Shown here piece by piece: positions 18,149-26,837 of a DNA stretch of 64,000 nucleotides; the first letter of the stretch is position 1, and each line of letters starts with the position of its first letter. Made by a program: the position numbers and the translations under genes. Under the pieces are notes generated by a model that was not told the DNA's origin, made no database searches, and was given only the letters and a program-made list of their open reading frames with translations. Origin of the DNA: Oscillospiraceae bacterium (GTDB taxonomy: Bacteria; Bacillota; Clostridia; Oscillospirales; Acutalibacteraceae); contig CAJTCS010000008.1 of assembly GCA_910574995.1 (NCBI GenBank), positions 116,998-180,997 on the forward strand, given 5' to 3'.

Positions 18149-20237
18149 GCTCAAAATCCTCCTTTAATTTTTGAATCTGCTCCTGTACATCCGGCCACTC
18201 TATGGCATTGTTTTTCAAAAGCAGGGCGTAGACAGCCAGCAGGGCGGTCAGTTCCTCATGTTCCAGCTGGCCAGCAGCCAGCCGGCTGGGAAGCCCCTCG
18301 CGGGCGATGCGGCAGGCCAGAGATTGCTTACTGTGGTAGTTGCGGTAGCTCTCCAGAAATTTGAGAACGCCCTGCCAGTTTTCCGCGCTGGTATACCTAT
18401 CCCGCATAGCTTGCAGTTCTTCCCGCTTTTTCCGCTCCTCTGCCTCCTGCTTCCTGGCGGCGATTGCAGCGCGGTCAGCCTGCTGTTCTTGCTCTGTCAG
18501 ATACCGTGATTTGAGTTCCCGGACAACATAATCTGGGACCTGTACCCGGCTGATTGCCAGGTCGAATAGTTCCCGCTGTTCCGCCGGGGAGAGCAGCTCC
18601 GGCGCGAACCCGTCCCGCAGGATTTCCGACACAAGGCCGGCGTATTTTTCCGGCTCGTAGCAGAAGCAGTAGTCCTGCAGCCAGTCCAGCAGCTGCCGGT
18701 GGCCGTCTATGTCCAGAAAATCACGCTTCAGGTGCAGGGACTCCGAGCGGGAGTAATAGCTATAGTTAGGACGATATAGACTTTCCTTAAAATCCCTGTG
18801 CTCCCAGTTCCAGAAGCGCTTCAAGCCGGGCATACCGTACTCGGAGAAGAATTTCTCATAGAACCGGTATGCCTGCGCGGTGGATATGCCTTTCAGGTAT
18901 CGCCGGATATTGTCCATAGCGTCCGGGCTTTTGACATTCCCCTCGCTGTCCAGGCCTTCCTGGAAGCAGGCCCATAGGTCAACGAGGCCGTTGTTCACCA
19001 GCAGGGAAAAACAGGAACTGTACGCTTCTCCGGTACAGGCGGTTTTGTAATCGCCGCCGGTGAGCTGGTCGTAGCGCGTTATCCGGGCTGTTAAGTCCTC
19101 CGGAGAAAGACCGCTGTGCAGGTCCCGCTCAAAAAGGCCCTTGTATTTGTCCTGGTCCATAGAACCTGCCAGGGAATCCCACTTGGAGTCCAGGATGTCA
19201 AAGCCGTCCAGGGCCGGGTGCCCTATCCCCGCCAATTTTGTGAACCAGGCGAAAGTGGCAGGCTCCTGGATTCGCGCCCCCTCTTTGAGAGCGTCTGCAA
19301 GGGTCCCGCAGCCATAGCACTTGATGCGGAACCGGCTGTACTTACGAAAGAGCCATTCAAGGGCCGGGTACACTTCCTCCGGGAGAGGGACAGGCTGGCC
19401 CAGAGCCGTCTGGAACAGCCCCACCACGATTTTCTCCGTCACCAGGGAGTCAGGGCCCAGCTTGCTCTCTGGGGCCAGCGCCGCCTGCATATTCAGGCAG
19501 GCGATTTCCAGGGGCGTGTAGCCGTGGGATTCCAGCACAATATAAGGCTTGCTCCCCGGCTTGACATTCGAGGCGGGCAGGGCACATATGGCCCGTAACA
19601 GGGCCGTGTCCTTGCCCCGCAGGGTCTTGACGTGGGGTGCGGCATGGGCAATCAGCCAGGCGAACAGGCGCATATTGCCTATGGCGGGCACAGTGCGTCC
19701 GCTCCCCAGCAAAACGGACAGCTGAGGGCGTAAGGCGCGCTCGGCCTGGGCGAAGTCCGGCAGGACGCTCATGGCGAAGAGCAGTTCCTCGGTCTTGGCG
19801 CACTGTGTACCCAGTAAAATCCTCTCCCAAAGGCCGGCGTCCTTTTCGTCCTCCAGCAGATAGCGGGCGGCGGTTAGGTAGATATCGCCCCGGAACCCCT
19901 CCCGCACTTTCCGCATGAAGTCCACCCGCTGGGGGCCGACGAACATTTCATCTGTCAGCAGGTCTTTCACATAGCCAAGGGCCAGGGCAATAGCCCGCAG
20001 GTCGGGGAGGGCCATGCCAAAGCGGGATTCGTAGCGTTCCAGCAGCTCGCCCAGGTAGAGGAAGCCGTACTTGTCCTGGAGGCCGCTGGCATTGGCGGTA
20101 TTATCGTAAAACAGGCAGCGCTCTTTTACAAACTCCCTCTGGGCGTGGCTGGCCCCTGCTGTTTCCAGCACAAAGGCGATAATATCATTGAGCAGGCTGG
20201 TGTTGACCTCTCCCTCATAAATTTTCAGTTGCGTCAT
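18114..20237 (-). CDS. Large element protein of unknown function (707 aa)
   Basis: A 707-residue protein with ATG at 20237 behind GGAGG. It is mostly helical by composition. A charged coiled-coil segment at about residues 590-625 (QQADRAAIAARKQEAEERKK) precedes a short helical tail ending CPAC. No catalytic motif is recognised. It overlaps both neighbours (TOPRIM gene upstream by 23 bp, 809-residue gene downstream by 35 bp), which argues for a tightly coupled group and perhaps one complex. Confidence 0.72.
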   Translation of the reverse strand: MTQLKIYEGEVNTSLLNDIIAFVLETAGASHAQREFVKERCLFYDNTANASGLQDKYGFLYLGELLERYESRFGMALPDLRAIALALGYVKDLLTDEMFVGPQRVDFMRKVREGFRGDIYLTAARYLLEDEKDAGLWERILLGTQCAKTEELLFAMSVLPDFAQAERALRPQLSVLLGSGRTVPAIGNMRLFAWLIAHAAPHVKTLRGKDTALLRAICALPASNVKPGSKPYIVLESHGYTPLEIACLNMQAALAPESKLGPDSLVTEKIVVGLFQTALGQPVPLPEEVYPALEWLFRKYSRFRIKCYGCGTLADALKEGARIQEPATFAWFTKLAGIGHPALDGFDILDSKWDSLAGSMDQDKYKGLFERDLHSGLSPEDLTARITRYDQLTGGDYKTACTGEAYSSCFSLLVNNGLVDLWACFQEGLDSEGNVKSPDAMDNIRRYLKGISTAQAYRFYEKFFSEYGMPGLKRFWNWEHRDFKESLYRPNYSYYSRSESLHLKRDFLDIDGHRQLLDWLQDYCFCYEPEKYAGLVSEILRDGFAPELLSPAEQRELFDLAISRVQVPDYVVRELKSRYLTEQEQQADRAAIAARKQEAEERKKREELQAMRDRYTSAENWQGVLKFLESYRNYHSKQSLACRIAREGLPSRLAAGQLEHEELTALLAVYALLLKNNAIEWPDVQEQIQKLKEDFEHDNDSAMCPAC

Positions 20238-21138
20238 TCTGTCCTCCTTGTTGCAGCCGCAAACGCAGCCAGTCGTTATAGTCTTTCCCCTGCGGGGGCG
20301 GCAGGTCGTAGAGCGCGTACCGGCCCCGCAGACAGTCCATGATACATTCCGCAGCCCTGCGCCCTGGGGCGTCGTTGTCTAGGTGCAGGCCGATTTTCCG
20401 GATGCCTCTCTCGTCATGCAGAAACTGCCCGAGAGCGGGGGGCAGGCCGTTTCCCGATACCCCGCCCAAAGACAGCAGGTGGTCCCGCCGCCAGAATCTT
20501 CCGTCCAGCGTTTCCAGGGCGGCATAGGACAGCAGGTCGACAGCCCCCTCAAACACATGGAGCGCCGCGCTGTCCGCGGCCCGGACGCGGAACGCGAACC
20601 GCTTGTCGCTGCCCCTGGCCTCGCCCTTAAAGCTGGAGTTCACCCCTCTTAGGGCGGCATACCGGGGCTGCCCCCGGGCGTCAAAGCCTACGAACACGGC
20701 GTTGTGATAGGGCAGGCTCTCATAGAGCAGGCCAGTCCGCAGGCAGTAGTCAATTATGGCTTGGCCGATACCGCGTTTCAGCAGGTACGCGGCTGCACGT
20801 TCACTGGACGGGCTTGGGTTTGGCAAAGCTAACTTGCGCTCATGATTTCTGGGCGCAAAAAAAGACGGCATACCTGCCGCCTTTCCATGAAGCCGCTCCA
20901 TAGCTGTCGTGAACGGCAGATTCTTAACCTTGATAAGATAGTCCAGCGCCGAGCAGCCGCCAAAGCCCTGGGAGAACCAGTACCACTTGCCGTTGCTGAT
21001 ACGCAGGGAATCGTGCTCTTTGGTGCAGAACACCCCCGGCGAGACCCGGCGCAGGTTGTCCGGCTCGTAACGCTGTAGATAGTCCAGCAGGCCGATTCCC
21101 CGGACATCCATAATCGCATCTTTGCCGTAGTACATCAT
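20215..21138 (-). CDS. DUF3991/TOPRIM-domain protein
   Basis: A 307-residue protein similar to mobile-element DUF3991-TOPRIM proteins, which resemble the N-terminal part of primases. Residues 8-80 hold the DUF3991-like part (WYWFSQGFGGCSALDYLIKV). The TOPRIM-like part has HVFEGAVDLLSYAAL (Glu motif) and KIGLHLDNDAPGRRAAE (DxD-type motif). The ATG at 21138 overlaps the upstream stop (ATGA), with no separate ribosome site, so translation is coupled. A role in priming or nicking during transfer replication is inferred. Confidence 0.82.
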   Translation of the reverse strand: MMYYGKDAIMDVRGIGLLDYLQRYEPDNLRRVSPGVFCTKEHDSLRISNGKWYWFSQGFGGCSALDYLIKVKNLPFTTAMERLHGKAAGMPSFFAPRNHERKLALPNPSPSSERAAAYLLKRGIGQAIIDYCLRTGLLYESLPYHNAVFVGFDARGQPRYAALRGVNSSFKGEARGSDKRFAFRVRAADSAALHVFEGAVDLLSYAALETLDGRFWRRDHLLSLGGVSGNGLPPALGQFLHDERGIRKIGLHLDNDAPGRRAAECIMDCLRGRYALYDLPPPQGKDYNDWLRLRLQQGGQNDATENL

Positions 21139-22121
21139 GCCGGGATGGCGGCGGGGGCGGGCAGAATGAAGCCAGCCGCCAGCCATTGGTCGAAGTCCTT
21201 GCGGGATACCGGGACAGGCTCCTGTTCAGGCAAGTCGATAAAGCTGTACAGGATGGACTCCGCGTCGCTGCCCACAACGGCAAGCTCCCACCTGCCTTGC
21301 AGGGTGTAGCGCTTCTCTGGGACAGGCTGGAGTAACGCGGGCTTTGGAACGGCTGGGGCACGCTCTGCCTCGGCCGGCGCGGCCTGCATCCTCCGCACGG
21401 CTTTGGCAATCACGGACAGGCACATGGCGGCGGTTTCTGTCACGGCGCTGCCCAGAATCGTCAGGGTAGACGGAGTGTTGAAGTCCAGCAAGCCGTAAAA
21501 GTCCTCGTCTATGAAATGTGGCGAGGGGTCAAGCCCGCACCTTGACAGAAGCATATAGCCCACGCTGTTCTCTATCATGGTGCGGTAGGCGGCAAGCAGG
21601 TTATCGCTGTCCAGCTCTTCCAGCAGACTGCCGGGGCTATGAGCGGCCAGGTCATCTAAGCGGTCGTCCAGGGTGCAGGCGACCGTCTTTCTGGCAGCGG
21701 CAAGCAGGGTTTCGGCAAAGCCAGAGGCGTCCTCCAGCTTGCCGAGGTAAGACTCCAGAGCCTTACCTATCCCCTTTTGATTTTCCGGCCGGACGTGCCA
21801 GAGCGGGACCGGTCTGGACTCATCCGTTTCCCTGGTGTCGGCTATGTCGTAATAGTATACCAGCTTCTTCCCCCGGCCCTCCGGCACAGGGACGCCGTGG
21901 CAGCCCTTCTTGACAGGACGCCCGTACACGGCCTCCCAGTCGCTGGATTTCATCAGGGCGGCAGCGTCCGGGCGCTGGGCATAGGCCAGCACCTGGGCCG
22001 GGAAGGGCAGCTTAAAGCTCCGGCTGGCAAAGGCCAGAAACTTCCGCCACTCCTGCACATCCAGCAGTTTTTTCATGGTCTGGCGGCTGAGGGCGCGGAG
22101 GGAGTCATAGGTCGCGGGCAT
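21135..22121 (-). CDS. ArdC/LtrC-N-like protein
   Basis: A 328-residue protein behind GAAAGGAGG. The segment FPAQVLAYAQRPDAAALMKS, then GSLLEELDSDNLLAAYRTMI, RCGLDP and DFNTPSTLTILGSAV, closely parallels the N-terminal part of the LtrC-like fragment at 53.9 kb. In that family this region is an ArdC-type, probably single-strand-binding domain fused to a giant helicase/methylase. Here it is free-standing. It starts the ArdC - TOPRIM - 707 - 809 overlapping set. Confidence 0.75.
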   Translation of the reverse strand: MPATYDSLRALSRQTMKKLLDVQEWRKFLAFASRSFKLPFPAQVLAYAQRPDAAALMKSSDWEAVYGRPVKKGCHGVPVPEGRGKKLVYYYDIADTRETDESRPVPLWHVRPENQKGIGKALESYLGKLEDASGFAETLLAAARKTVACTLDDRLDDLAAHSPGSLLEELDSDNLLAAYRTMIENSVGYMLLSRCGLDPSPHFIDEDFYGLLDFNTPSTLTILGSAVTETAAMCLSVIAKAVRRMQAAPAEAERAPAVPKPALLQPVPEKRYTLQGRWELAVVGSDAESILYSFIDLPEQEPVPVSRKDFDQWLAAGFILPAPAAIPA

Positions 22122-22136
22122 AGCAGGGCCTCCTTT

Positions 22137-22565
22137 CTACATAATCTCGGATTTATACGCGGTGTAGCTGTACCCATCTTCCGGGACTTCATCCACCCAC
22201 AATTTGCAGGCACTGTTCCCGCCGAAACGCTCCCAGGCGGTGCTTTCAGCCGATTCCCGGCTATCCGCAAAGACCACCCCGCACCTGCGGCCGATAGCGG
22301 CCCCTGTGCGCCGGGCGCAGACAGTCATGCAGAAGAAATAGGGTTTCCTGGCAGGCTCTTTCCCACCCAGCGCTTCATGGGCCCGGATAAGCAAGTCTCG
22401 TTTGGCGGCGGCAAGGCTGTCGAAGTAGTGGCCCCAGTAGTAATTGTCTCCGTCCCTGCACTCCCAGGTGGCAAACTGCTTCCCGTTGGCCTGCTCGCCC
22501 AACACGAACTCTACCTGGCCTATATGAATCGTGTCTGTAACCGTGTAGCCCGCGTTTACTCTCAT
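22137..22565 (-). CDS. Conserved element protein, 142 aa
   Basis: A 142-residue protein starting MRVNAGYTVTDTIHIGQ. Aromatic-rich, no known motif. Its ATG overlaps the stop of the T4CP-like gene by 4 bp, so it is cotranscribed and probably coupled. Confidence 0.7.
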   Translation of the reverse strand: MRVNAGYTVTDTIHIGQVEFVLGEQANGKQFATWECRDGDNYYWGHYFDSLAAAKRDLLIRAHEALGGKEPARKPYFFCMTVCARRTGAAIGRRCGVVFADSRESAESTAWERFGGNSACKLWVDEVPEDGYSYTAYKSEIM

Positions 22566-23827
22566 GCAATGGCCTCCTTCTGCTCAATCTCTTCACGTTC
22601 CGGGCAGCGGCCCCCAGCCTCCGGCAGCTCATGACAGCGCCGGTGGCTGTATAGGTCGAATTTCTTGGTGAGCCTCGCCTGCTCTCCCCGGGCGAACAGC
22701 CACGCGCTGTCCAGGGGCATAGACAGCATCGTGCCGGTGCTGCGGTTGGCCTTGAGGCCCATGTACCGGGCGGTCTCCACGTCCTGCCCGCCCAGGTACA
22801 GGCAATGGTCGCAGTTGTTGATGATGGTCATAGCCGCCGCGTGGCCGTACATACTCTCCAGCTGGGAAATGCTCTGCAAAATCACGCTGGCGGAGATATC
22901 TCGGGAACGGACAACGGACAGTATCTTGTCAAAGTCCGGGATGCGGGCGTTGGCAGCAAAGTCGTCCAGGATGAAGCGTACCGGGACGTTCAGACGGTGG
23001 GCGGGATTGTGGTCCGCTTCATCGCAGAGGACGTGCAGGGCCTGGGTGTAAAACAGGTTTGCCAGCCGGTCCATGGAGCGGTCGGTATCGCTGACGCCGA
23101 GAAACACGGCGGTCTTTTCCCGGCCCAGCCGGGCAAGGCCGATTTTGTCCGGGTTGTGGAACATGGCCCTGGCCCCCGCATAGTCCAGCGGGGCCAGCTT
23201 TTCCGCCAGGAACATGAGCACGCAGGCGTTGGTACGGTCGGCCTTTTCGCCGTCCCGGCAAATAGAGTAGCGGCGCGCGGCGAAGGAGTCCGGGTCCAGG
23301 ACGGCAAGCTCGTCCATCAGCTTCGAGAGCCTGCCCGTGCCAATCTCCCGGGAGAGGCGTACCACGGAGTCCATGGTGTGCTCCTCTTCCGGCAGGCTCT
23401 CCAGCACATAGCCAATGATGCTCTCCAGGTAAATCCGGGCGGAAAACTCCCAGAACGGGTCCCGGGGCGTCTCGATGGGGATAAGGGCGGCGGAGACAGC
23501 CATAATGTCCTGTTCGTTGTGGCGGTTGGTCTTGGGGTCCAGACGGATGTAGTCCAGGGGGTTGTAGCCGCTGGACGGGCCTCCGCAAAGGTCAAGGGAG
23601 AGCACCTTATAGCCATTTTGACGAAGTACGGCCTCGGTCTCGGCCCGCAGGCTGTTCTTGGTGTCAGCCACGATAAAGCTCTCGCTGCATTGCAGGATGT
23701 TGGGCAGCACGTACCCCCGGGTCTTGCCCGCTCCGCTGGGGCCGACAATCAGGTCGTTGTTGTTCAGCCCCGTGGCGTGGGAGTTATTGTCTGCGAGGCA
23801 GTCTTGGGACAGGATTCTATAGCTCAT
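22562..23827 (-). CDS. VirD4/TraG-type ATPase (coupling-protein-like), short form
   Basis: A 421-residue type IV secretion coupling ATPase relative. The start is ATG at 23827 behind GAGGTGG. Walker A GPSGAGKTR is at residues 29-37; the Walker B region is VRFILDDFAANARIPDFD, and the conserved SQLESMYG follows. Full-length VirD4 proteins have an N-terminal membrane part; here Walker A comes almost at once and no membrane helix is visible. It may be a soluble form that relies on another machine. No VirB4 or relaxase is seen in this element. Confidence 0.88.
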   Translation of the reverse strand: MSYRILSQDCLADNNSHATGLNNNDLIVGPSGAGKTRGYVLPNILQCSESFIVADTKNSLRAETEAVLRQNGYKVLSLDLCGGPSSGYNPLDYIRLDPKTNRHNEQDIMAVSAALIPIETPRDPFWEFSARIYLESIIGYVLESLPEEEHTMDSVVRLSREIGTGRLSKLMDELAVLDPDSFAARRYSICRDGEKADRTNACVLMFLAEKLAPLDYAGARAMFHNPDKIGLARLGREKTAVFLGVSDTDRSMDRLANLFYTQALHVLCDEADHNPAHRLNVPVRFILDDFAANARIPDFDKILSVVRSRDISASVILQSISQLESMYGHAAAMTIINNCDHCLYLGGQDVETARYMGLKANRSTGTMLSMPLDSAWLFARGEQARLTKKFDLYSHRRCHELPEAGGRCPEREEIEQKEAIA

Positions 23828-23837
23828 GGTTTCCACC

Positions 23838-24425
23838 TCACATTTCTTCCACGATGTAGTCAGCCAGGCCGAAGCCGACAGCCTCCTGGGCGTTGAAATA
23901 GGTATCTTTTGCGGTACAGGCGAAAATCTCATCCAGAGGGCGCCCGGTGTGCTTCGCCAGAATCCCGGCTGTGATTTGCCGGGTCTCCATCAGGTTCCTG
24001 CTCAAGCTGTCGATGGTTAGGGCGCTGCCATTTATACCTGTAGTCAGCGGGTCGTGAATCATGATTTTCCCGTGGGGTAAAATCCCCCGCTCTGTGCCGC
24101 TGGCAAACAGGATAGCGGCCATGCTGGCGGCAGTACCCACGCAGACGGTGCGGACGGGGCACTTGACAGCCCGCATCACGTCATAGAGCGCCAGCCCGCT
24201 GGCAACCTCGCCGCCCGGGCTGTTGATATAGACCGTGATGGGGGCCGCAGAGTCGGACTTCTGTAAGTATCTCAGCTGCAAAATGATGGAATAGGCCGAC
24301 TCCTGGGTGATTTCGCCGACAAGTTCGATTTCCCGCTCTTTGAACAGTTCATCCTGCAAGCTGTGGGCTGTGGCGCCCTCGCTGGTTTCGGTCAGAATAT
24401 TGGGCATGGTGTAAAATGGATTCAT
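23838..24425 (-). CDS. ClpP-like serine protease
   Basis: A 195-residue ClpP-family protease behind AAGGAGG. The triad is visible: S101 in VGTAASMAA, H124 in MIHDP, D174 in TAKDTYF. The ClpX-contact and handle regions look complete. ClpP copies inside phages and mobile elements act in virion maturation or protein turnover. Here it sits 11 bp upstream of the T4CP-like gene. It needs an unfoldase partner; none is in this element. Confidence 0.9.
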   Translation of the reverse strand: MNPFYTMPNILTETSEGATAHSLQDELFKEREIELVGEITQESAYSIILQLRYLQKSDSAAPITVYINSPGGEVASGLALYDVMRAVKCPVRTVCVGTAASMAAILFASGTERGILPHGKIMIHDPLTTGINGSALTIDSLSRNLMETRQITAGILAKHTGRPLDEIFACTAKDTYFNAQEAVGFGLADYIVEEM

Positions 24426-24438
24426 AGCAAAAACCTCC

Positions 24439-25062
24439 TTATATCATGGTGAATGGCAGGACCAGCAGGTAGTGGCGGATGCAGGCGGCCGCAGCGGCTT
24501 CCAGTTCCCCGGCCAGGTGCAGCGCCTCGCCGGTTTGGATTTTCCCCTCGTCCTCCGGCACATAATGAACGGCAATATTTTCATGGATGAAGCGGGAGAA
24601 ATCCATAGGCTTGCCGCCGGTCATCCCATCCACGGCCAGGGCCATGGCCTGGGTGCGCAGGGCGAGTATGCGCCTCTTGAGATGGCTGTCGGGTGCTTTC
24701 AGGCGCTCGGACAGGGGGAGGCGCTGGTTACTGGCTGGGGCAGACGCAGGCCGGCAGTCGGCAAAGGCGCGGCCCAGCAGCGCGATGGCGTCCACGAACA
24801 TACCCGAGCCGCTGCCGCTAGGGAACGGGGCCTCACACAGCTCCTGTATGGCCCGGGACATTTGCCGGTAGGTGATGACTGCCCCATCGTCTGGGTCCAG
24901 GCTGAGAATCCGCTGCATCTGCTCCCACTGTTTCCCCTCCGGGAAGAAGCCGTAGGCCGGGGCGCTGCCCCAGCTTTGGAGGATTTTAGGCAGTACGGTA
25001 GGGTCACTGCAACCCGTTTCCTCCAGGGTCTGTAGGCGGGTATCAAGGGATATGCGGCTCAT
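24439..25062 (-). CDS. Element protein of unknown function, 207 aa
   Basis: A 207-residue protein starting MSRISLDTRLQTLEE behind GAAAGGAG. Mostly helical. The C-terminal part (GEALHLAGELEAAAAACIRH) may be an amphipathic helix. No family recognised. Repeat copy C lies directly upstream, so its promoter may be inside or beside the repeat. Confidence 0.65.
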   Translation of the reverse strand: MSRISLDTRLQTLEETGCSDPTVLPKILQSWGSAPAYGFFPEGKQWEQMQRILSLDPDDGAVITYRQMSRAIQELCEAPFPSGSGSGMFVDAIALLGRAFADCRPASAPASNQRLPLSERLKAPDSHLKRRILALRTQAMALAVDGMTGGKPMDFSRFIHENIAVHYVPEDEGKIQTGEALHLAGELEAAAAACIRHYLLVLPFTMI

Positions 25063-25129
25063 GGCAGGTCACTCCTTTCAGGTGAAATTACGGCATGGCG
25101 GCTCCTGGCATCGGGACGATGCGGCTTTG

Positions 25130-25383
25130 GACAAAGGGGAGGATGATAACACCAGAGCCATGATATGCGGATTGGCTGTCGCATTGTCGCACCGTCGCAG
25201 CCTGTCAAAAAAACTTTTTTCCCAATACTATACACTACCTATTTTTCCTTACTTTTAAAAGTTTTCAAAAATAGGTGAGACAGTGCGACAAACTTTCAGC
25301 TTTCCTTTCCTGGCAATATGTTTCCATGTCCCACAACCTGTCGCACCATGGTCGCACGGTTGTCGTCCCTGCGACTGTCCTGC
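25130..25383 (-). repeat. 250-bp dispersed repeat, copy C (inverted)
   Basis: Reverse-complement copy of the repeat at 9268 and 15203, including the nested dyad and TGCGAC motifs. It separates two minus-strand transcription units. Confidence 0.92.
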
Positions 25384-25400
25384 CCTGGGCAAATAAAACA

Positions 25401-25427
25401 GGAGGCAGGTCCAGTTGACCTGCCTCC
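25401..25427 (-). terminator. Terminator of the Rpn gene
   Basis: A perfect 11-bp stem (GGAGGCAGGTC) with a 5-base loop, followed on the minus strand by TGTTTTATTT, 23 bp past the stop codon. Confidence 0.88.
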
Positions 25428-25449
25428 CATCACTTTTCTGCTGTGCTTG

Positions 25450-26280
25450 TTACTCGTCCAGCATCTTCCGGTACTTTGGCCGGTCACTGGCTGGGACATT
25501 AAGCAAATCCATTGCCTTGTCCGCTGGAATATCAAGGTTCTCCATTAGAGCCTTGAGGTTGGCAAACAGTTTGCTTTCTTCCCCCTCCTGCCTGCCCTCC
25601 TGCCGGCCTTCCCACTTCATATCCTGCAATTTCATAGCCAGCGTCATATAAGTCCCCTCCATTTCTTCATCGGTTTTCACAGCCTCCACCGCCTGCTCTA
25701 TCTGGGCCACATAGCCCGAGCGAACGTCCAGCGGCCTGCCTCTGTAGCCCGCGTCAATGTAGCGTAGGAAGTCCAGCACCTCAGCGCTGCTGTTGCCCTC
25801 TGTGAAGCTGGCGTTGAGGATGTAGGCATGGGAGCCGTCGTCGTAGGCAATATCCTCCGCGCCTTCTATCACGGACCTGCGCCTGTATACCGCCAGTCCG
25901 CGCTTGTAGTAATCGTCCGTGCAGATAAAGATAACAAAGCTCTGACGCAGCTCCCGGTAGCTTTCCGCTGATTTCAGGGTCCTGCGGTCAATGCTGCTCT
26001 GGTAATAGCGGATGCGCTTTTCCAGGCCATAGCTGGCCCCGGTCTGCATCTCCACGTCATACTGGGTGCGGCTCTCGTCCTCCAGGCACACGTCCAGACG
26101 CACGCCGTGAAGGGCCGCGCCGTCTGTCAGCTCTTTCTGCTTGTCTATCGCCGTGATGCTGCCAATCTTCTTGCCCAGCAGGGCCTCTAAAAAGGGCTTT
26201 GCGTTCTCCGGGCGGCGCATGACCTCCCCGAACATAAAGTCGTCCGCCAGCGTCAGCTCATGGAACGGCTTGATTGCCAT
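25450..26280 (-). CDS. Rpn-family PD-(D/E)XK nuclease / putative transposase
   Basis: A 276-residue protein. The start is ATG at 26280 behind GAAGGTG. The opening LTLADDFMFGEVM is typical of the Rpn (recombination-promoting nuclease, formerly transposase_31/PDDEXK_2) family. A nuclease core follows: RLDVCLEDE, YDVEMQTG, KRIRYYQSSID. The C-terminus is a charged helix (GRQEGRQEGEE) ending in NVPASDRPKYRKML. Rpn proteins are DNA endonucleases linked to recombination; its role in this element is unknown. A relative with a longer repeat region is at 43.3 kb. Confidence 0.85.
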   Translation of the reverse strand: MAIKPFHELTLADDFMFGEVMRRPENAKPFLEALLGKKIGSITAIDKQKELTDGAALHGVRLDVCLEDESRTQYDVEMQTGASYGLEKRIRYYQSSIDRRTLKSAESYRELRQSFVIFICTDDYYKRGLAVYRRRSVIEGAEDIAYDDGSHAYILNASFTEGNSSAEVLDFLRYIDAGYRGRPLDVRSGYVAQIEQAVEAVKTDEEMEGTYMTLAMKLQDMKWEGRQEGRQEGEESKLFANLKALMENLDIPADKAMDLLNVPASDRPKYRKMLDE

Positions 26281-26345
26281 GGGTATCACCTTCTTTACAA
26301 ATAGTATATTCTTTTTTTCAGGGATTTGCAAGGGCTTTGGCTGTA

Positions 26346-26837
26346 TCAGGCTGCATTTTCCTCCAGGCCGCCGGGCTCAACACGCCAAAGCTCGTCTGTT
26401 AGGTCTTTCAGCGTGCAGGCCACGCGGGGTTCTCTCCCCGGGGGTTCGGCAGGCAGGATTTCAATGCCCAGCGCCAGCACCTTTCGGTAGACATTCTCAC
26501 AGCAGAAGTATCTGCCCCGGCTGTCGTTTCTCAAGTGGGACAGGAAGAAGTTATTGTGGTCCACGCCAGCGCGGCGGATGCCGAAAATCTCCACGGTATA
26601 GTAAGGCTCTGTGACAGGACGGGGTTCCAGCTGCTTGCGAACCATATCCCAGCTGATAATGAAATCGCTGGCGAAGCGCTCACAGAAGCGGCCCACGTCT
26701 TGGATAAGACGCGTGATAATGCTGGACAGGTTTAAATTGTCCAGGGTTCCGGTCTCAGTACAAAGTATGCGCTCACACTGCTCGAAGTTGCGGACGATAA
26801 TCTGTGGGGTAGGTTGCAAAGGTTTTCCTCCTTTCAT
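26346..26837 (-). CDS. Conserved element protein, 163 aa
   Basis: A 163-residue protein of unknown function that starts within the stop of the upstream gene (TGATG). It contains CERILC and ends in an acidic tail. No family recognised; cotranscribed with the 185-residue gene. Confidence 0.65.
   Translation of the reverse strand: MKGGKPLQPTPQIIVRNFEQCERILCTETGTLDNLNLSSIITRLIQDVGRFCERFASDFIISWDMVRKQLEPRPVTEPYYTVEIFGIRRAGVDHNNFFLSHLRNDSRGRYFCCENVYRKVLALGIEILPAEPPGREPRVACTLKDLTDELWRVEPGGLEENAA

Noticed and set aside
22805..23896. 363-residue plus-strand frame
   Set aside because: Antisense of the VirD4-type ATPase gene.
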